From the NCBI RefSeq assembly GCF_014196765.1, contig NZ_JACIEE010000014.1:90741-154740 (forward strand): a stretch of DNA of 64,000 nt, written 5' to 3'. How positions within the stretch are numbered: position 1 is the first letter of the stretch; every line of letters begins with the position of its first letter. The stretch comes from Mycoplana azooxidifex (GTDB lineage: Bacteria; Pseudomonadota; Alphaproteobacteria; Rhizobiales; Rhizobiaceae). Positions 34,584-42,778 of the stretch are shown piece by piece. The notes beneath the pieces are model-generated. The model saw nothing but the letters and a program-made list of their open reading frames with translations, ran no database searches and was not told where the DNA came from. The position numbers and the translations under genes were made by a program.

Positions 34584-35438
34584 ATGAAAGCATCCCGCCT
34601 GCCGCGCCGCGCCGGCGTCGGCTTCAAGCCCGAGCATTTTGCCAAGATCGACGCGCGGCCGCAGCCGCTCGGCTTCTTCGAGGTCCATGCCGAAAACTAC
34701 ATGGGTGCCGGCGGCCCGCCGCATGCGCGCCTCGCCCGGTTGCGAGAAGACTATGCGCTCTCCATCCACGGCGTCGGCCTGTCGATCGGCGCCATGCAGC
34801 CGCTCGACGGCGAACACCTGACGCGGCTGAAAACCCTGTGCGACCGCTACGAGCCGGAAAGCTTTTCCGAACATCTCGCCTGGTCGTCGCACGGCGAGGT
34901 GTTTCTCAACGATCTCCTGCCGCTGCCCTATACCGAAACCACGCTCGCCCGGGTCGCGGAGCATATCGACCAGGTGCAGGAAACGCTGAAACGGCAGATG
35001 CTGCTGGAAAACCCGGCCACCTACCTTCTCTTCGACGAAAGCACGATCGAGGAAACGGCCTTCCTGGCGGAGGTGTCCCGCCGCACCGGCTGCGGCCTGC
35101 TGCTCGACGTCAACAACGTCTTCGTGGCGGCGACGAATCACCGGCTCGACCCGGCCGCCTATATCGACCGGTTTCCGCTCGACAGGGTTCGCGAACTCCA
35201 TCTCGGCGGCCATTGCGATACCGTCGACGATGCCGGTTTCCCCCTTCTCATCGACAGCCACGACACCCCCGTCACTGATCCCGTCTGGGCGCTTTACGAG
35301 ACCGTCCTTGCCCGCACCGGACCGGTCGCCACCCTCGTCGAATGGGACAACGACATACCCGCCTGGCCGGTGCTGCGCGCCGAGGCCGGGGCGGCGCAAA
35401 CGCTGCTCGATGCCGCCCTGGCGCGGCGCGCGGCGTGA
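34584..35438 (+). CDS. bufB1: DUF692 multinuclear non-heme iron oxidase (BufB-type RiPP enzyme)
   Basis: 284 residues from ATG 34584 (GAGGAG 7 nt upstream). TIM-barrel MNIO with the expected metal-ligand strands: VHAENY (about 34-39), [10 protein letters not shown] (60-69), FSEHLAW (93-99), LLENP (140-144), LLLDVNN (172-178), LHLGGH (206-211), DSHDTPV (226-232) and VEWDNDIP near 252. MNIOs act with a partner to oxidise peptide cysteines; in bufferin clusters the substrate is the DUF2282 peptide encoded just upstream. The gene itself looks complete. Confidence 0.9.
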   Translation: MKASRLPRRAGVGFKPEHFAKIDARPQPLGFFEVHAENYMGAGGPPHARLARLREDYALSIHGVGLSIGAMQPLDGEHLTRLKTLCDRYEPESFSEHLAWSSHGEVFLNDLLPLPYTETTLARVAEHIDQVQETLKRQMLLENPATYLLFDESTIEETAFLAEVSRRTGCGLLLDVNNVFVAATNHRLDPAAYIDRFPLDRVRELHLGGHCDTVDDAGFPLLIDSHDTPVTDPVWALYETVLARTGPVATLVEWDNDIPAWPVLRAEAGAAQTLLDAALARRAA

Positions 35439-35447
35439 GGGCCAGCC

Positions 35448-36089
35448 ATGTCGAGCGAGATCCAGGACAGGTTCGCCGCAGCGCTCATCGACCGCGCGCT
35501 GCCCCCGCCGCAAGGCACATCGGCCTGGAGCGGACCACGGCCGGAGCGCCGCTCCGCGGTCTACCGCAACGATGTCGCAAGCGGCCTCACCGGCGCGCTC
35601 GCCACCCGCTTTCCCGCCGCCCGCCGTATCGTCGGGGGGGATTTCTTCACGGCCATGGCGCTGGCCTATGCCGAACGGCATCCGCCACGCTCGCCGCTCC
35701 TTCTCTTCTACGGCGACGATTTCGCCGATTTTGTCGCGACGTTCGAGCCGGCGCGCGACCTTGCCTACCTGCCCGACGTCATCCGGCTGGAGGCCGCGCG
35801 CGGACACGCCTATCACGCCGCCGACGCCGTGCCGCTCGAGCCCGGACCGATCAAGCCCTGGACAGGCGAGACAGCGCTCGTGGTGCGGCCGCGCCTGCTG
35901 GTCGATGTCCTGCGGCTGGAACCCGCCGAGGCGGCCTTCCTCCAGGCGCTGGCCGGCGGCGCCACGCTCGGCGCGGCGGCGGAGGACGCCAGCGCCCTGC
36001 GGGGCTTCGATCTTGCCGCAGCTCTCGTGCGTCTCCTGCAATCCGGGGCCTTCACCGCCATCCGAAAGGACAATACCAATGGACACTGA
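35448..36089 (+). CDS. bufC1: DUF2063 putative DNA-binding-like partner protein (BufC-type)
   Basis: 213 residues. The N-terminal DUF2063 domain has RRSAVYRNDVASGLTGALAT and RFPAARRIVGGDFFTAMA, then ADFVATFEPARDLAYLPDVI. Despite the domain's old DNA-binding label, in MNIO clusters this protein is the recognition partner that brings the precursor to BufB. It begins 9 bp after bufB and overlaps doxX by 11 bp, so bufB-bufC-doxX is one transcription unit. Confidence 0.85.
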   Translation: MSSEIQDRFAAALIDRALPPPQGTSAWSGPRPERRSAVYRNDVASGLTGALATRFPAARRIVGGDFFTAMALAYAERHPPRSPLLLFYGDDFADFVATFEPARDLAYLPDVIRLEAARGHAYHAADAVPLEPGPIKPWTGETALVVRPRLLVDVLRLEPAEAAFLQALAGGATLGAAAEDASALRGFDLAAALVRLLQSGAFTAIRKDNTNGH

Positions 36090-36564
36090 CGCCAGCGCGG
36101 CCATGGCCGCATCGCACCGCCTCACGCATCGTCTCGAAGAGGCAACACGCCTGCTCGACTGCATACCGTATGACCTGATCGCCCTCGTTGCCCGCCTGTC
36201 GATCGCCGGCGTCTTCTGGCGCTCCGGGCAAACGAAGGTGGAAGGCTGGCATGTCACGGACACAGCCTTCTATCTCTTCGAGACTGAATACCGGCTGCCC
36301 TTCGTCAGCCCCTGGATCGGCGCCCATCTTGCCGCTTTCGCCGAGCATCTGTTCCCGGTGCTCCTCGTCATCGGCCTTGCCAGCCGCCTCTCCGCACTGG
36401 CGCTTCTCGGGATGACGCTGGTGATCGAGATCCTCGTCTATCCCGACGTCTGGCCGACACACGGCACCTGGGCCGCCTGCCTTCTTCTCATCGCCGCCCG
36501 GGGATCTGGCCGGTTTTCCCTCGACCATCTTCTCTCCCGACGATGGAAAACGCGGGCGGATTAA
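36079..36564 (+). CDS. DoxX-family membrane protein
   Basis: 161 residues, four hydrophobic helices. LSIAGVFWRSGQTKVEGW and the later HLFPVLLVIGLASRLSALAL plus PDVWPTHGTWAACLLLI are typical DoxX family segments. DoxX genes commonly end DUF2282-DUF692-DUF2063 clusters. The start overlaps the bufC end. Likely a membrane redox partner or transporter for the bufferin pathway (inference). Confidence 0.85.
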   Translation: MDTDASAAMAASHRLTHRLEEATRLLDCIPYDLIALVARLSIAGVFWRSGQTKVEGWHVTDTAFYLFETEYRLPFVSPWIGAHLAAFAEHLFPVLLVIGLASRLSALALLGMTLVIEILVYPDVWPTHGTWAACLLLIAARGSGRFSLDHLLSRRWKTRAD

Positions 36565-36614
36565 GGAAATCGGCAGAAATGGTGTAGGAAGATCAGCGAG
36601 CGGCTCGCGATTGC

Positions 36615-37043
36615 GTGACGCCTTCGTCCGGTCCGCCGCCTGTTCCCGCCGCCACCCGAAACGAGACGATGTCTGCCTTCTACAGAAAGTCCAAGCTACT
36701 CGCGCCGTCGCTCGCGGTCGGCGCGGGGCTGGGCAGCACCGTGGGGTCGCTACTGGGTACCAGTGTCGCGCTTGCGGCGATCCTCGGCATGGCCGGCTAC
36801 TTTGCCGGTGTCGTGCAGGCGCCGATGACCGCCTTCGTCATCATCCTCGAGATGACCGGCGACCACGAGGCCGTCATTCCGCTGATGGCCGTTTCGATGC
36901 TCGGCTATCTGACCTCGCGCATTCTCTCCCGCGAACCGCTCTATCACGGCCTGTCCCGTGTCTTCATCGCCGCTGCGATCAGAGCGCGGCGCGCCTCCGA
37001 GAAGGCCGGCGGAAGCGCGCTCCCGCCGCAGGATTCCGCTTAA
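36615..37043 (+). pseudogene. ClC-type chloride channel, C-terminal remnant
   Basis: The frame carries LAPSLAVGAGLGSTVGSLLG, GMAGYFAGVVQAPMTAFVII, EMTGDHEAVIPLMAVSMLGY and SREPLYHGL, the last three to four helices of a ClC channel/antiporter (the ion-filter GIFAPSLAVGAGLG region onward). Full-length proteins exceed 400 residues. The first 36 codons do not match, so the 5' two thirds were replaced at a deletion junction. Confidence 0.75.
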
Positions 37044-37093
37044 CCGCTGCATCTGCTAGACATCTGGAGTTTTCGGAAACAAGGATATCGCCG

Positions 37094-37121
37094 TTGACGC
37101 GCGCGGCACCTTTTATATAAC
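37094..37121 (+). promoter_or_regulatory. Sigma70-type promoter of sulP
   Basis: TTGACG (37094-37099), 16-bp spacer, TATAAC (37116-37121). It would start a transcript near 37128, placing the hairpins at 37126-37184 in the sulP leader. Confidence 0.6.
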
Positions 37122-37125
37122 GGGT

Positions 37126-37184
37126 CCACTCACCCCGGACCCGGTGAAACTCCGGGTGGCTCTTCTGGCCGCCGATCCGCCAGA
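37126..37184 (+). ncRNA. Structured leader upstream of sulP, candidate cis-regulatory RNA
   Basis: Two hairpins: CCCGGA (37134-37139) with TCCGGG (37151-37156), possibly extended by CCAC/GTGG outside, and TCTGGC (37164-37169) with GCCAGA (37179-37184). They lie in a leader of about 130 nt before the sulP start with no ORF. I recall that an alphaproteobacterial candidate motif (sul1) precedes sulfate-transporter genes; whether this is a member cannot be decided by eye. Confidence 0.4.
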
Positions 37185-37258
37185 CAACGCAAAGCATCAA
37201 ACCTGTTTACAAAGCCGGACGACGTCCGGTCTGGATGCATTTCTTTGCGGACTTTTCC

Positions 37259-38746
37259 ATGTTCAATCTGACGACCTACAAGCGCGAGTGGTTCTCGAAC
37301 ATTCGCGCCGACATTCTCTCCGGCATCGTTGTGGCGCTGGCTCTCATTCCCGAAGCCATCGGCTTCTCGGTCATTGCCGGCGTCGACCCAAAGGTCGGGC
37401 TCTTCGCCTCCTTCGCCATCGCCTGCGTCTCCGCCTTCGTCGGCGGCCGGCCCGGCATGATCTCGGCCGCCACGGCGGCGACCGCCGTGCTGATGGTCAC
37501 GCTCGTGAAGGAACACGGCCTCGAATATCTCTTCGCCGCCACGTTGTTGATGGGCTTCACCCAGATCGGCGCCGGCTTTCTGAAGCTCGGCCGCGTCATG
37601 CGCTTCGTGTCGCGTTCGGTCATCACCGGCTTCGTCAACGCTCTGGCCGTCCTCATTTTCATGGCGCAGCTGCCGGAACTCATCGGCGTACCGGGCCCGA
37701 CCTATATCATGATCGCTGGGGGGCTTGCGATCATCTACCTCTTTCCATACGTCACCAAGGCCATCCCGTCGCCGCTCGTCGCCATTCTGGTGCTGACCGG
37801 CATCGCTTATTGGGGCGGCCTGGATTTGCGCACGGTCGGCGATCTCGGCGAACTGCCCTCCGCGCTGCCGATCTTCGCGCTGCCGCAGGTGCCGCTGACC
37901 TTCGAGACGCTGCAGATCATCTTCCCGTATTCCGTGGCCCTTGCTGCGGTGGGCCTGCTCGAATCGCTGCTGACGGCCCAGATCGTCGACGACATGACGG
38001 ATACGCCGAGCTCGAAGAGCCAGGAATGCATCGGGCAAGGGGCCAGCAACATCGCCTCCGGCCTCATCGGCGGCATGGGCGGTTGCGCTATGATCGGCCA
38101 GTCGGTGATCAACGTCACCTCGGGCGGCCGTGGACGGCTCTCGACTTTCGTCGCCGGCGCCTTCCTGCTGTTCCTCATCCTCGTGCTGGACGATCTCGTG
38201 CGCATCATCCCGATGGCCGCACTGGTCGCCGTGATGATCATGGTCTCGGTCGGCACCTTCTCCTGGCGCTCGATCCTCGACCTGCGCCGCAATCCGCCGT
38301 CATCTTCCATCGTCATGCTGGCAACGGTCGCGACCGTCGTCGGCACGCATGACCTCGCCAAGGGCGTGCTCGTCGGCGTGCTGCTCTCCGGTGTGTTCTT
38401 TGCCGGCAAGGTGGCAAAGCTCTTCCACGTTCGTTCCGTGCTGAATGATGATGGCGACGAGCGCACCTATCATGTCGATGGCCAGATATTCTTCGCTTCG
38501 GCGGAGAGCTTCACTGCGGCTTTCGATTTCACCGAGACGCTGCGCAAGGTGACGATCGACGTCACGGAGGCACATCTCTGGGACATCACCGCCGTCGGCG
38601 CGCTCGACAAGATCGTCCTCAAATACCGCCGCCAGGGCGTCGATGTCGCCGTTATCGGCGTCAATGCGGCGAGCGCACACATGCTCGACCGCTTCGCCCT
38701 GCACGACAAGGAGCATGCGGCGTTCTCCGCGCAGAGCGGACACTGA
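37259..38746 (+). CDS. SulP-family anion transporter with STAS domain
   Basis: About 495 residues from ATG 37259 (ATG 37235 adds eight). Ten or more hydrophobic helices with [20 protein letters not shown] at the start, [20 protein letters not shown] in the core and a C-terminal STAS domain (about 390-490) with [20 protein letters not shown]. SulP members move sulfate, bicarbonate or other anions. It is a complete gene with its own promoter and leader. Confidence 0.92.
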   Translation: MFNLTTYKREWFSNIRADILSGIVVALALIPEAIGFSVIAGVDPKVGLFASFAIACVSAFVGGRPGMISAATAATAVLMVTLVKEHGLEYLFAATLLMGFTQIGAGFLKLGRVMRFVSRSVITGFVNALAVLIFMAQLPELIGVPGPTYIMIAGGLAIIYLFPYVTKAIPSPLVAILVLTGIAYWGGLDLRTVGDLGELPSALPIFALPQVPLTFETLQIIFPYSVALAAVGLLESLLTAQIVDDMTDTPSSKSQECIGQGASNIASGLIGGMGGCAMIGQSVINVTSGGRGRLSTFVAGAFLLFLILVLDDLVRIIPMAALVAVMIMVSVGTFSWRSILDLRRNPPSSSIVMLATVATVVGTHDLAKGVLVGVLLSGVFFAGKVAKLFHVRSVLNDDGDERTYHVDGQIFFASAESFTAAFDFTETLRKVTIDVTEAHLWDITAVGALDKIVLKYRRQGVDVAVIGVNAASAHMLDRFALHDKEHAAFSAQSGH

Positions 38747-38821
38747 CACAGCAGCGAAGCCCGGAGGATCACTTTGGGTTTCCTTCATGCCAGGTGACAA
38801 ACCGAAGGAATAGGAACGGAA

Positions 38822-39637
38822 TTAACGCTCATTTTCGTTGACGTTGGGGGACGCGAGCGTCAGCGAGGCCTCGTCGACGACCGTTATCTTCATATAATCA
38901 CCGGTCACGTACATTTCCTCCGTGCCGGGCGCTTTCGCCGTGAAGCGGATACCGCGCGCTGGCGTCACGCCCTTGCAAAACATCGAATAACGCCGAACGA
39001 CGCCCGCATCGGAGAATTCGCCGATGCGGGAGGATGGAAGATTGCCCCATACATCCCGCCATTCGCGCGGCAACCGGCCGCAATCGCCCCGCTCGCCATG
39101 AATGATGCGGCTTTGGCCGACGACCAGGCGGACCTCGGGCAGGTAAGTGACAAGAGGAGCATCATCGACGCTCGTCCGCCACGGTCGCCATTGCGACTCC
39201 CAAAGAAGCCCGGTTGCCACGCCCAGCGAGAAGAGACCGATGCCGGCAAGGCCCATCAGGAGCGAGCGCCCAGCGGTAGCCGTCCGCCTTGGTGTCGAAA
39301 CAGGCATCACGGTTTCCTCGGCGGCCTCGTCCACGGGACCTTCCGTGGCGTTGCGTACCTGATCGTAGAGCGTATTCCATTGCACCATCAATCCGGGGTC
39401 AGTCTCGACCTTCAGCAGCCGTGACAGGACGCGCACGCTGCGCGGTCGGGGAAGATGGCGGCCGGTGCGCCAGTTGTTGAGATTGCGGACAGCCGTATCG
39501 AATTGCTTTTGCCCGTGGCTGCCCGTCATCTCGCAATATCGTGCTGCCAACGACATATTGTCGGAAAATCCGCTTTCCTCGCACAGTGCATCGAACAGCT
39601 TGTGCCAGGTATTGAATTGCTCGGTATCCCGTATCAT
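38822..39637 (-). CDS. Membrane-anchored protein with conserved N-terminal helical domain (paralog B)
   Basis: 271 residues from ATG 39637 (GAGGG 8 nt upstream; ATG 39643 is too close). Residues 1-95 form a helical domain with FNTWHKLFDALCEESGF, LNNWRTGRHLPRPRSVRVLS and VETDPGLMVQWNTLYDQV. One membrane helix follows (about 135-155, GLAGIGLFSLGVATGLLW). The outer domain has SRIIHGERGDCGRLPREWRD, LPSSRIGEFSDAGVV, a second Cys and RGIRFTAKAPGTEEMYV. It is a paralog of the next gene. I cannot name a family; the layout suggests a ToxR-like one-component sensor with a cytoplasmic domain and periplasmic ligand domain (inference). Confidence 0.7.
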   Translation of the reverse strand: MIRDTEQFNTWHKLFDALCEESGFSDNMSLAARYCEMTGSHGQKQFDTAVRNLNNWRTGRHLPRPRSVRVLSRLLKVETDPGLMVQWNTLYDQVRNATEGPVDEAAEETVMPVSTPRRTATAGRSLLMGLAGIGLFSLGVATGLLWESQWRPWRTSVDDAPLVTYLPEVRLVVGQSRIIHGERGDCGRLPREWRDVWGNLPSSRIGEFSDAGVVRRYSMFCKGVTPARGIRFTAKAPGTEEMYVTGDYMKITVVDEASLTLASPNVNENER

Positions 39638-39648
39638 AGGCATTTCCC

Positions 39649-40452
39649 TCAGAGACCTTGACCAGGCTCGATCGAGGCAGACGTCACCTCGATCTTGAAG
39701 TAGGCGTTGAGCACCTTCAGCTCCTCGACGCCCGGACGGATGGCAATGAACCTGACGGCGCGCACGACCATCTCCTTTCCGCAGCCGTTCATCATCTTGG
39801 TGGCGAGGCCGCCATCGGCGAAAATGCCGGTCTCGCTCGTCGGTAGGTGATCCACGATGGCGGCCCATTCGGAGGGTCCACCGTCGCATCCTTCAACCGC
39901 GCCATGAATGAGCTTCTCCGTCCCGACGGAGAGGAAAGCCCTGGCGTTATAGGCAACGGTCGGGAGCTTCGCCGTGTCGATCGAAACGACGTCCGAAACC
40001 GTCAGTCCCGGCAACCCGACCGCGGCCAGGAGCCCGAACGGCAAAGTCGCCGACAGGAGAAGCGCCATTCGCGGCGACAGTGTCGCTGGCCGGGACGGCG
40101 CGATACTGTCGGCGGCAGGAGCCTCGCAATGCAGATCGGTAGTGCGGCCGCCCTCGTCACCATCCTGAAGGGCGCGGTAGGTCTTGTTCCACATCCTCTT
40201 GAGGACGGGGTCGGTTTCGACATCGAGCAATCTAGCGAGGATGGCAGCATTTCGCCGGAGCGGGATGCGCCGCCCGCGGCGCCAGCTGCGCAGGTTCTTC
40301 TCGGCCGCCTGGAAATCCTTTTCCCCGGATCGGCCCAGTTGCCGGCACAGCGCACTCGCCAGCGCGGCATTCTCGGGATATCCGCGCAGGCGGCATAACC
40401 TGTCGAACAGCAGGTGCCAACTTCTGAACCGTTCCCACTCGTCCGAAATCAA
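39649..40452 (-). CDS. Membrane-anchored protein with conserved N-terminal helical domain (paralog A)
   Basis: 267 residues from TTG 40452, which has GGGGAAGG 6 nt upstream and gives the same start pattern as paralog B (MISDEWERF versus MIRDTEQF); the frame is open to ATG 40482. N-terminal domain: FRSWHLLFDRLCRLRGYPEN, LRSWRRGRRIPLRRNAAILA, VETDPVLKRMWNKTY. Membrane helix about 130-150 (LLLSATLPFGLLAAVGL). Outer domain: EKLIHGAVEGCDGGPSEWAA, LPTSETGIFADGGL, MNGCGKE and RAVRFIAIRPGVEELKV. The stop is 11 bp before paralog B's start, so they are co-expressed. It is divergent from the exported protein at 40672. Confidence 0.7.
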   Translation of the reverse strand: MISDEWERFRSWHLLFDRLCRLRGYPENAALASALCRQLGRSGEKDFQAAEKNLRSWRRGRRIPLRRNAAILARLLDVETDPVLKRMWNKTYRALQDGDEGGRTTDLHCEAPAADSIAPSRPATLSPRMALLLSATLPFGLLAAVGLPGLTVSDVVSIDTAKLPTVAYNARAFLSVGTEKLIHGAVEGCDGGPSEWAAIVDHLPTSETGIFADGGLATKMMNGCGKEMVVRAVRFIAIRPGVEELKVLNAYFKIEVTSASIEPGQGL

Positions 40453-40671
40453 GACAAACCTTCCCCTTTGGCGTGTAGCCATACTCTAGCGGGAGGGATT
40501 AAAAGATGAACCGTCTTCGCTTGCTGTTTTTCCGATTTTTCCTGAAATTACCCAATTTTGCGCTGGCCAACTTCCGGAATTCTGCTTCCCTCCAAGCACT
40601 GGAACCAAGCGGCGGCGCCCCGCTTGATTGCCGGATCATTTGCAAGGAAACCAACACGGGAGTGTAATAAC

Positions 40672-41061
40672 ATGCGCGCCTTGGCGACGACTTTGGCTAC
40701 CGCCTTTCTTATCGGATGCTTTTCTGTTTCAACTGTCCATGCTGCATGCACCGGGAGCAATGGACGGGGGTGGGCCAGCGGTAGGGGAGCAGGCAAGTTC
40801 GAAATGACCGCCCACGACAAGAGCTGCAAGATCAGCTTTCCCGGCTTCGTGGATGACGTCAGAAAAACCCGCATCCCTGCCACGGATGTCACGGTCACCA
40901 GCAAGCCGAAGAGCGGCAAGATTTCGGTCGTCGCAGGAAGGGGCCTGGTCTACACGCCCAGTGCCGGCTTCAAGGGAAAGGACAGGTTCTGCACGCGGAA
41001 CACGTCGTCCAAGCTGAAGGGCAAATCCCTTTCCGGATGCATCACCGTTACAGTCCGGTAG
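40672..41061 (+). CDS. Small exported Ig-like/beta protein
   Basis: 129 residues. Signal peptide MRALATTLATAFLIGCFSVS ending VHA-AC; LIGC also resembles a lipobox. The mature part has RGAGKFEMTAHDKSCKISF, VTVTSKPKSGKISVVAGRGL and YTPSAGFKGKDRFCTRNT, a repeat-like beta pattern of the kind seen in cadherin/Ig-like modules (YTPxxGFxGxDxF). Four cysteines in the mature form. Divergent from the paralogous membrane pair, so it may be their ligand or target (inference). Confidence 0.75.
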   Translation: MRALATTLATAFLIGCFSVSTVHAACTGSNGRGWASGRGAGKFEMTAHDKSCKISFPGFVDDVRKTRIPATDVTVTSKPKSGKISVVAGRGLVYTPSAGFKGKDRFCTRNTSSKLKGKSLSGCITVTVR

Positions 41062-41183
41062 GCGAAACCCACCGATTCCCCGTCGCCAACCGACAGCTGA
41101 TCAAGCATCCCCGTCGTGCTCCCCATGGCGGGGAGCATTCGGCAATCCAAGACGACGCTGGGCGGCTCGCTCCATCCGGATAT

Positions 41184-41450
41184 TCAAACCGGGTGGATCG
41201 AAACCCAGCAATGACGCTGTTCATCGTAGACGCTCTGGGTCGGTTCCAGTCCCTCCTTCTCATCGAAGCATCCAAAAGCGACCGCCGTCGCCCCCTGTTT
41301 GAAATCCGGCTTCCAGAAGACGGTCGAGCCGCAAGCCATGCAGAAATGAAATGCAATCCGCTTGCGCTGTCTCCCACTCTCACGAATGTTCCGGACGGCC
41401 CGTTCTCCTCTGTCGAGGTGGAGGTGTTGATTGCCACTGAGAACTGACCC
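41184..41450 (-). pseudogene. GFA-type (glutathione-dependent formaldehyde-activating-like) fragment
   Basis: The reverse strand reads RKRIAFHFCMACGSTVFWKP, AVAFGCFDEKEGLEP and YDEQRHCWVSIHP, the C-terminal half of a GFA-family zinc protein (second CxxC and the final WV motif). The N-terminal half with the first zinc cysteines is missing; the frame runs back through a shift near 41390 into an IS21-type end repeat. It is a relic cut by a mobile element. Confidence 0.65.
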
Positions 41451-41480
41451 GGCGTTGGAGTGAACCCCTTGGGCTGGACC
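41425..41480. repeat. IS21-type end repeat, inverted partner of 26391-26446
   Basis: 56 bp whose reverse complement matches 26391-26446 at about 49 positions, including the GGTCCAGCCC and GGGGTTCACTCCAA blocks and a TCTCAGTG motif. It lies between the GFA fragment and an IS5 scrap, marking an old insertion or recombination boundary. Confidence 0.6.
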
Positions 41481-41499
41481 ACCGAGGCGCTTCGAACTA

Positions 41500-41605
41500 G
41501 GACGCGGACTCATTAGCTGAAGCGATCCATATCCTTGTGGCTGCGAGTTTGAGTGCGGCGAGATAGTTGTCGGCTCTCCGGTCGTATCGTGTGGCCTGGA
41601 GTGCC
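41500..41605 (-). pseudogene. IS5-family transposase C-terminal scrap
   Basis: Reads ATRYDRRADNYLAALKLAAT then RIWIASANES and stops: the end of an IS5-family DDE transposase. No upstream catalytic part. Similar in kind to the scrap at 25941-26042. Confidence 0.7.
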
Positions 41606-41627
41606 CCCCGTTTCACCGGACAGTCGG

Positions 41628-41909
41628 CTAGTTTGATTTGGCCCTGATGAACTGCCTGGGGGAAGCCATCTTGAGCGCGGAATGGGGATGGATTTCGTTG
41701 TAGTCCTCGATCCATCCGTCGATCTGCCGGAGCGCGGTTTCGGCGTCCGGAAGCGGTGAGATGCGGATATAGTCCCGTTTCAGGGTTTTGACGAAGGCTT
41801 CCGACATGCCGTTGGACTGCGGACTAGCGACCGGCGTGAAGCATGGCGTCAGGTTGATCGCCTGGGCAAAGAGCCTGGTGTCTTTTGCCGTGTAAGCGGC
41901 TGGCGACAA
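41628..41909 (-). pseudogene. IS3-family OrfB, C-terminal fragment
   Basis: 93 codons with SPQSNGMSEAFVKTLKRDYI (the third catalytic Glu region), WIEDYNEIHPHSALKMASPR and the rve end. The Asp residues and the OrfA part are missing. This OrfB belongs to a different IS3 subgroup than the element at 51112-52361. Confidence 0.8.
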
Positions 41910-41915
41910 TATCCG

Positions 41916-42182
41916 TCAGCCCTTCGTCGACGCTGAGCTCCACCTCGCCATCTGGTATTTGATGAGGAATTTGGAGACGACAGGCCATAGCGCGGTTCTG
42001 GCGGCATGGCGGAAGGTCCCGGTCGGCTTGTCGCGCAGCGCAGACACCGCGGCGATTTCGCTATCGATATGATTGAAGGCCGGACGCAGCATGCGCTCTC
42101 CGGCATCGGTCAGCGAAAGACTGCGGGTAGTATGCGAGATCAGGCGGACGCCCAGACGCTGCTCCAGCATCCGGACAGAGTA
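41916..42182 (-). pseudogene. LysR-family fragment fused to EamA fragment
   Basis: The frame has SVRMLEQRLGVRLISHTTRS, LSLTDAGERMLRPAF and GTFRHAARTALWPVVSKFLI, i.e. the second half of a LysR HTH and the beginning of the effector domain. It lacks the N-terminal helix and most of the effector domain. It joins the EamA fragment at about 42182 and IS3 material at about 41912. Confidence 0.72.
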
Positions 42183-42690
42183 GCGCCCGCATAGGAGATC
42201 GTCGCCGCGACGATGGCGAGCTGCGCCCACGTTTCCTCTCCAAGGCCCGACAGCACCTCGAAGCCGACAATGAGGCAGACGCCGAGCAGGCCCGCGAAAA
42301 CCCCGAATATCTTGCGGCAAGTCACTGCCTCGTGGCGGGTGATGAGGACTGTCAGCAAGAAGGTGAAGATCGGCGAGGTCGAGTTGAGGATCGTCGCAAG
42401 GCCGGCGTCGGTGGTCTGCTCCGCCCAGGCGATTAGGGTGAACGGGAAGACGCTGTTCATGCAGGCTTGGAAGAGAAAGCGACCCCAACTCGTGCGATCC
42501 CGCAGCAGCGAAAGGCCGCGTGCCTTCACGAGAACGAGGAGGAGGCTTCCGGCAATCAGCGTCCGCGCCGCGATCGGCATTGCCGGCGGGATCGTTTCGA
42601 CGCCGATCTTGATGAACGTGTAGGACGAGCCCCACAAGGTCGACAGAAGGAGAAGCTGACACAGTCGGCCGTTCGATTTGTCGGCTCGGA
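42183..42690 (-). pseudogene. EamA/DMT-family transporter fragment
   Basis: The reverse strand encodes LLLLSTLWGSSYTFIKIG, AMPIAARTLIAGSLLLVLVK and NSVFPFTLIAWAEQTTDAGL, then STSPIFTFLLTVLITRHEAV, the first EamA repeat and start of the second. At AATISYAGAT the sequence switches to the LysR fragment. No start codon is evident upstream, and the second repeat is missing. Confidence 0.75.
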
Positions 42691-42778
42691 TACCACTCAG
42701 GTCCTTCCTTGCCTGTCCGCGTGCACCATCCCATCGGGCGCATATCGAAATTGGTTCGATGCCAGCCGAAGCACAGTC

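Noticed and set aside
34299..36263. 654-codon open frame on the minus strand
   Set aside because: Antisense to bufA-bufB-bufC; it is an open frame produced by GC-biased third positions, with no family motif.
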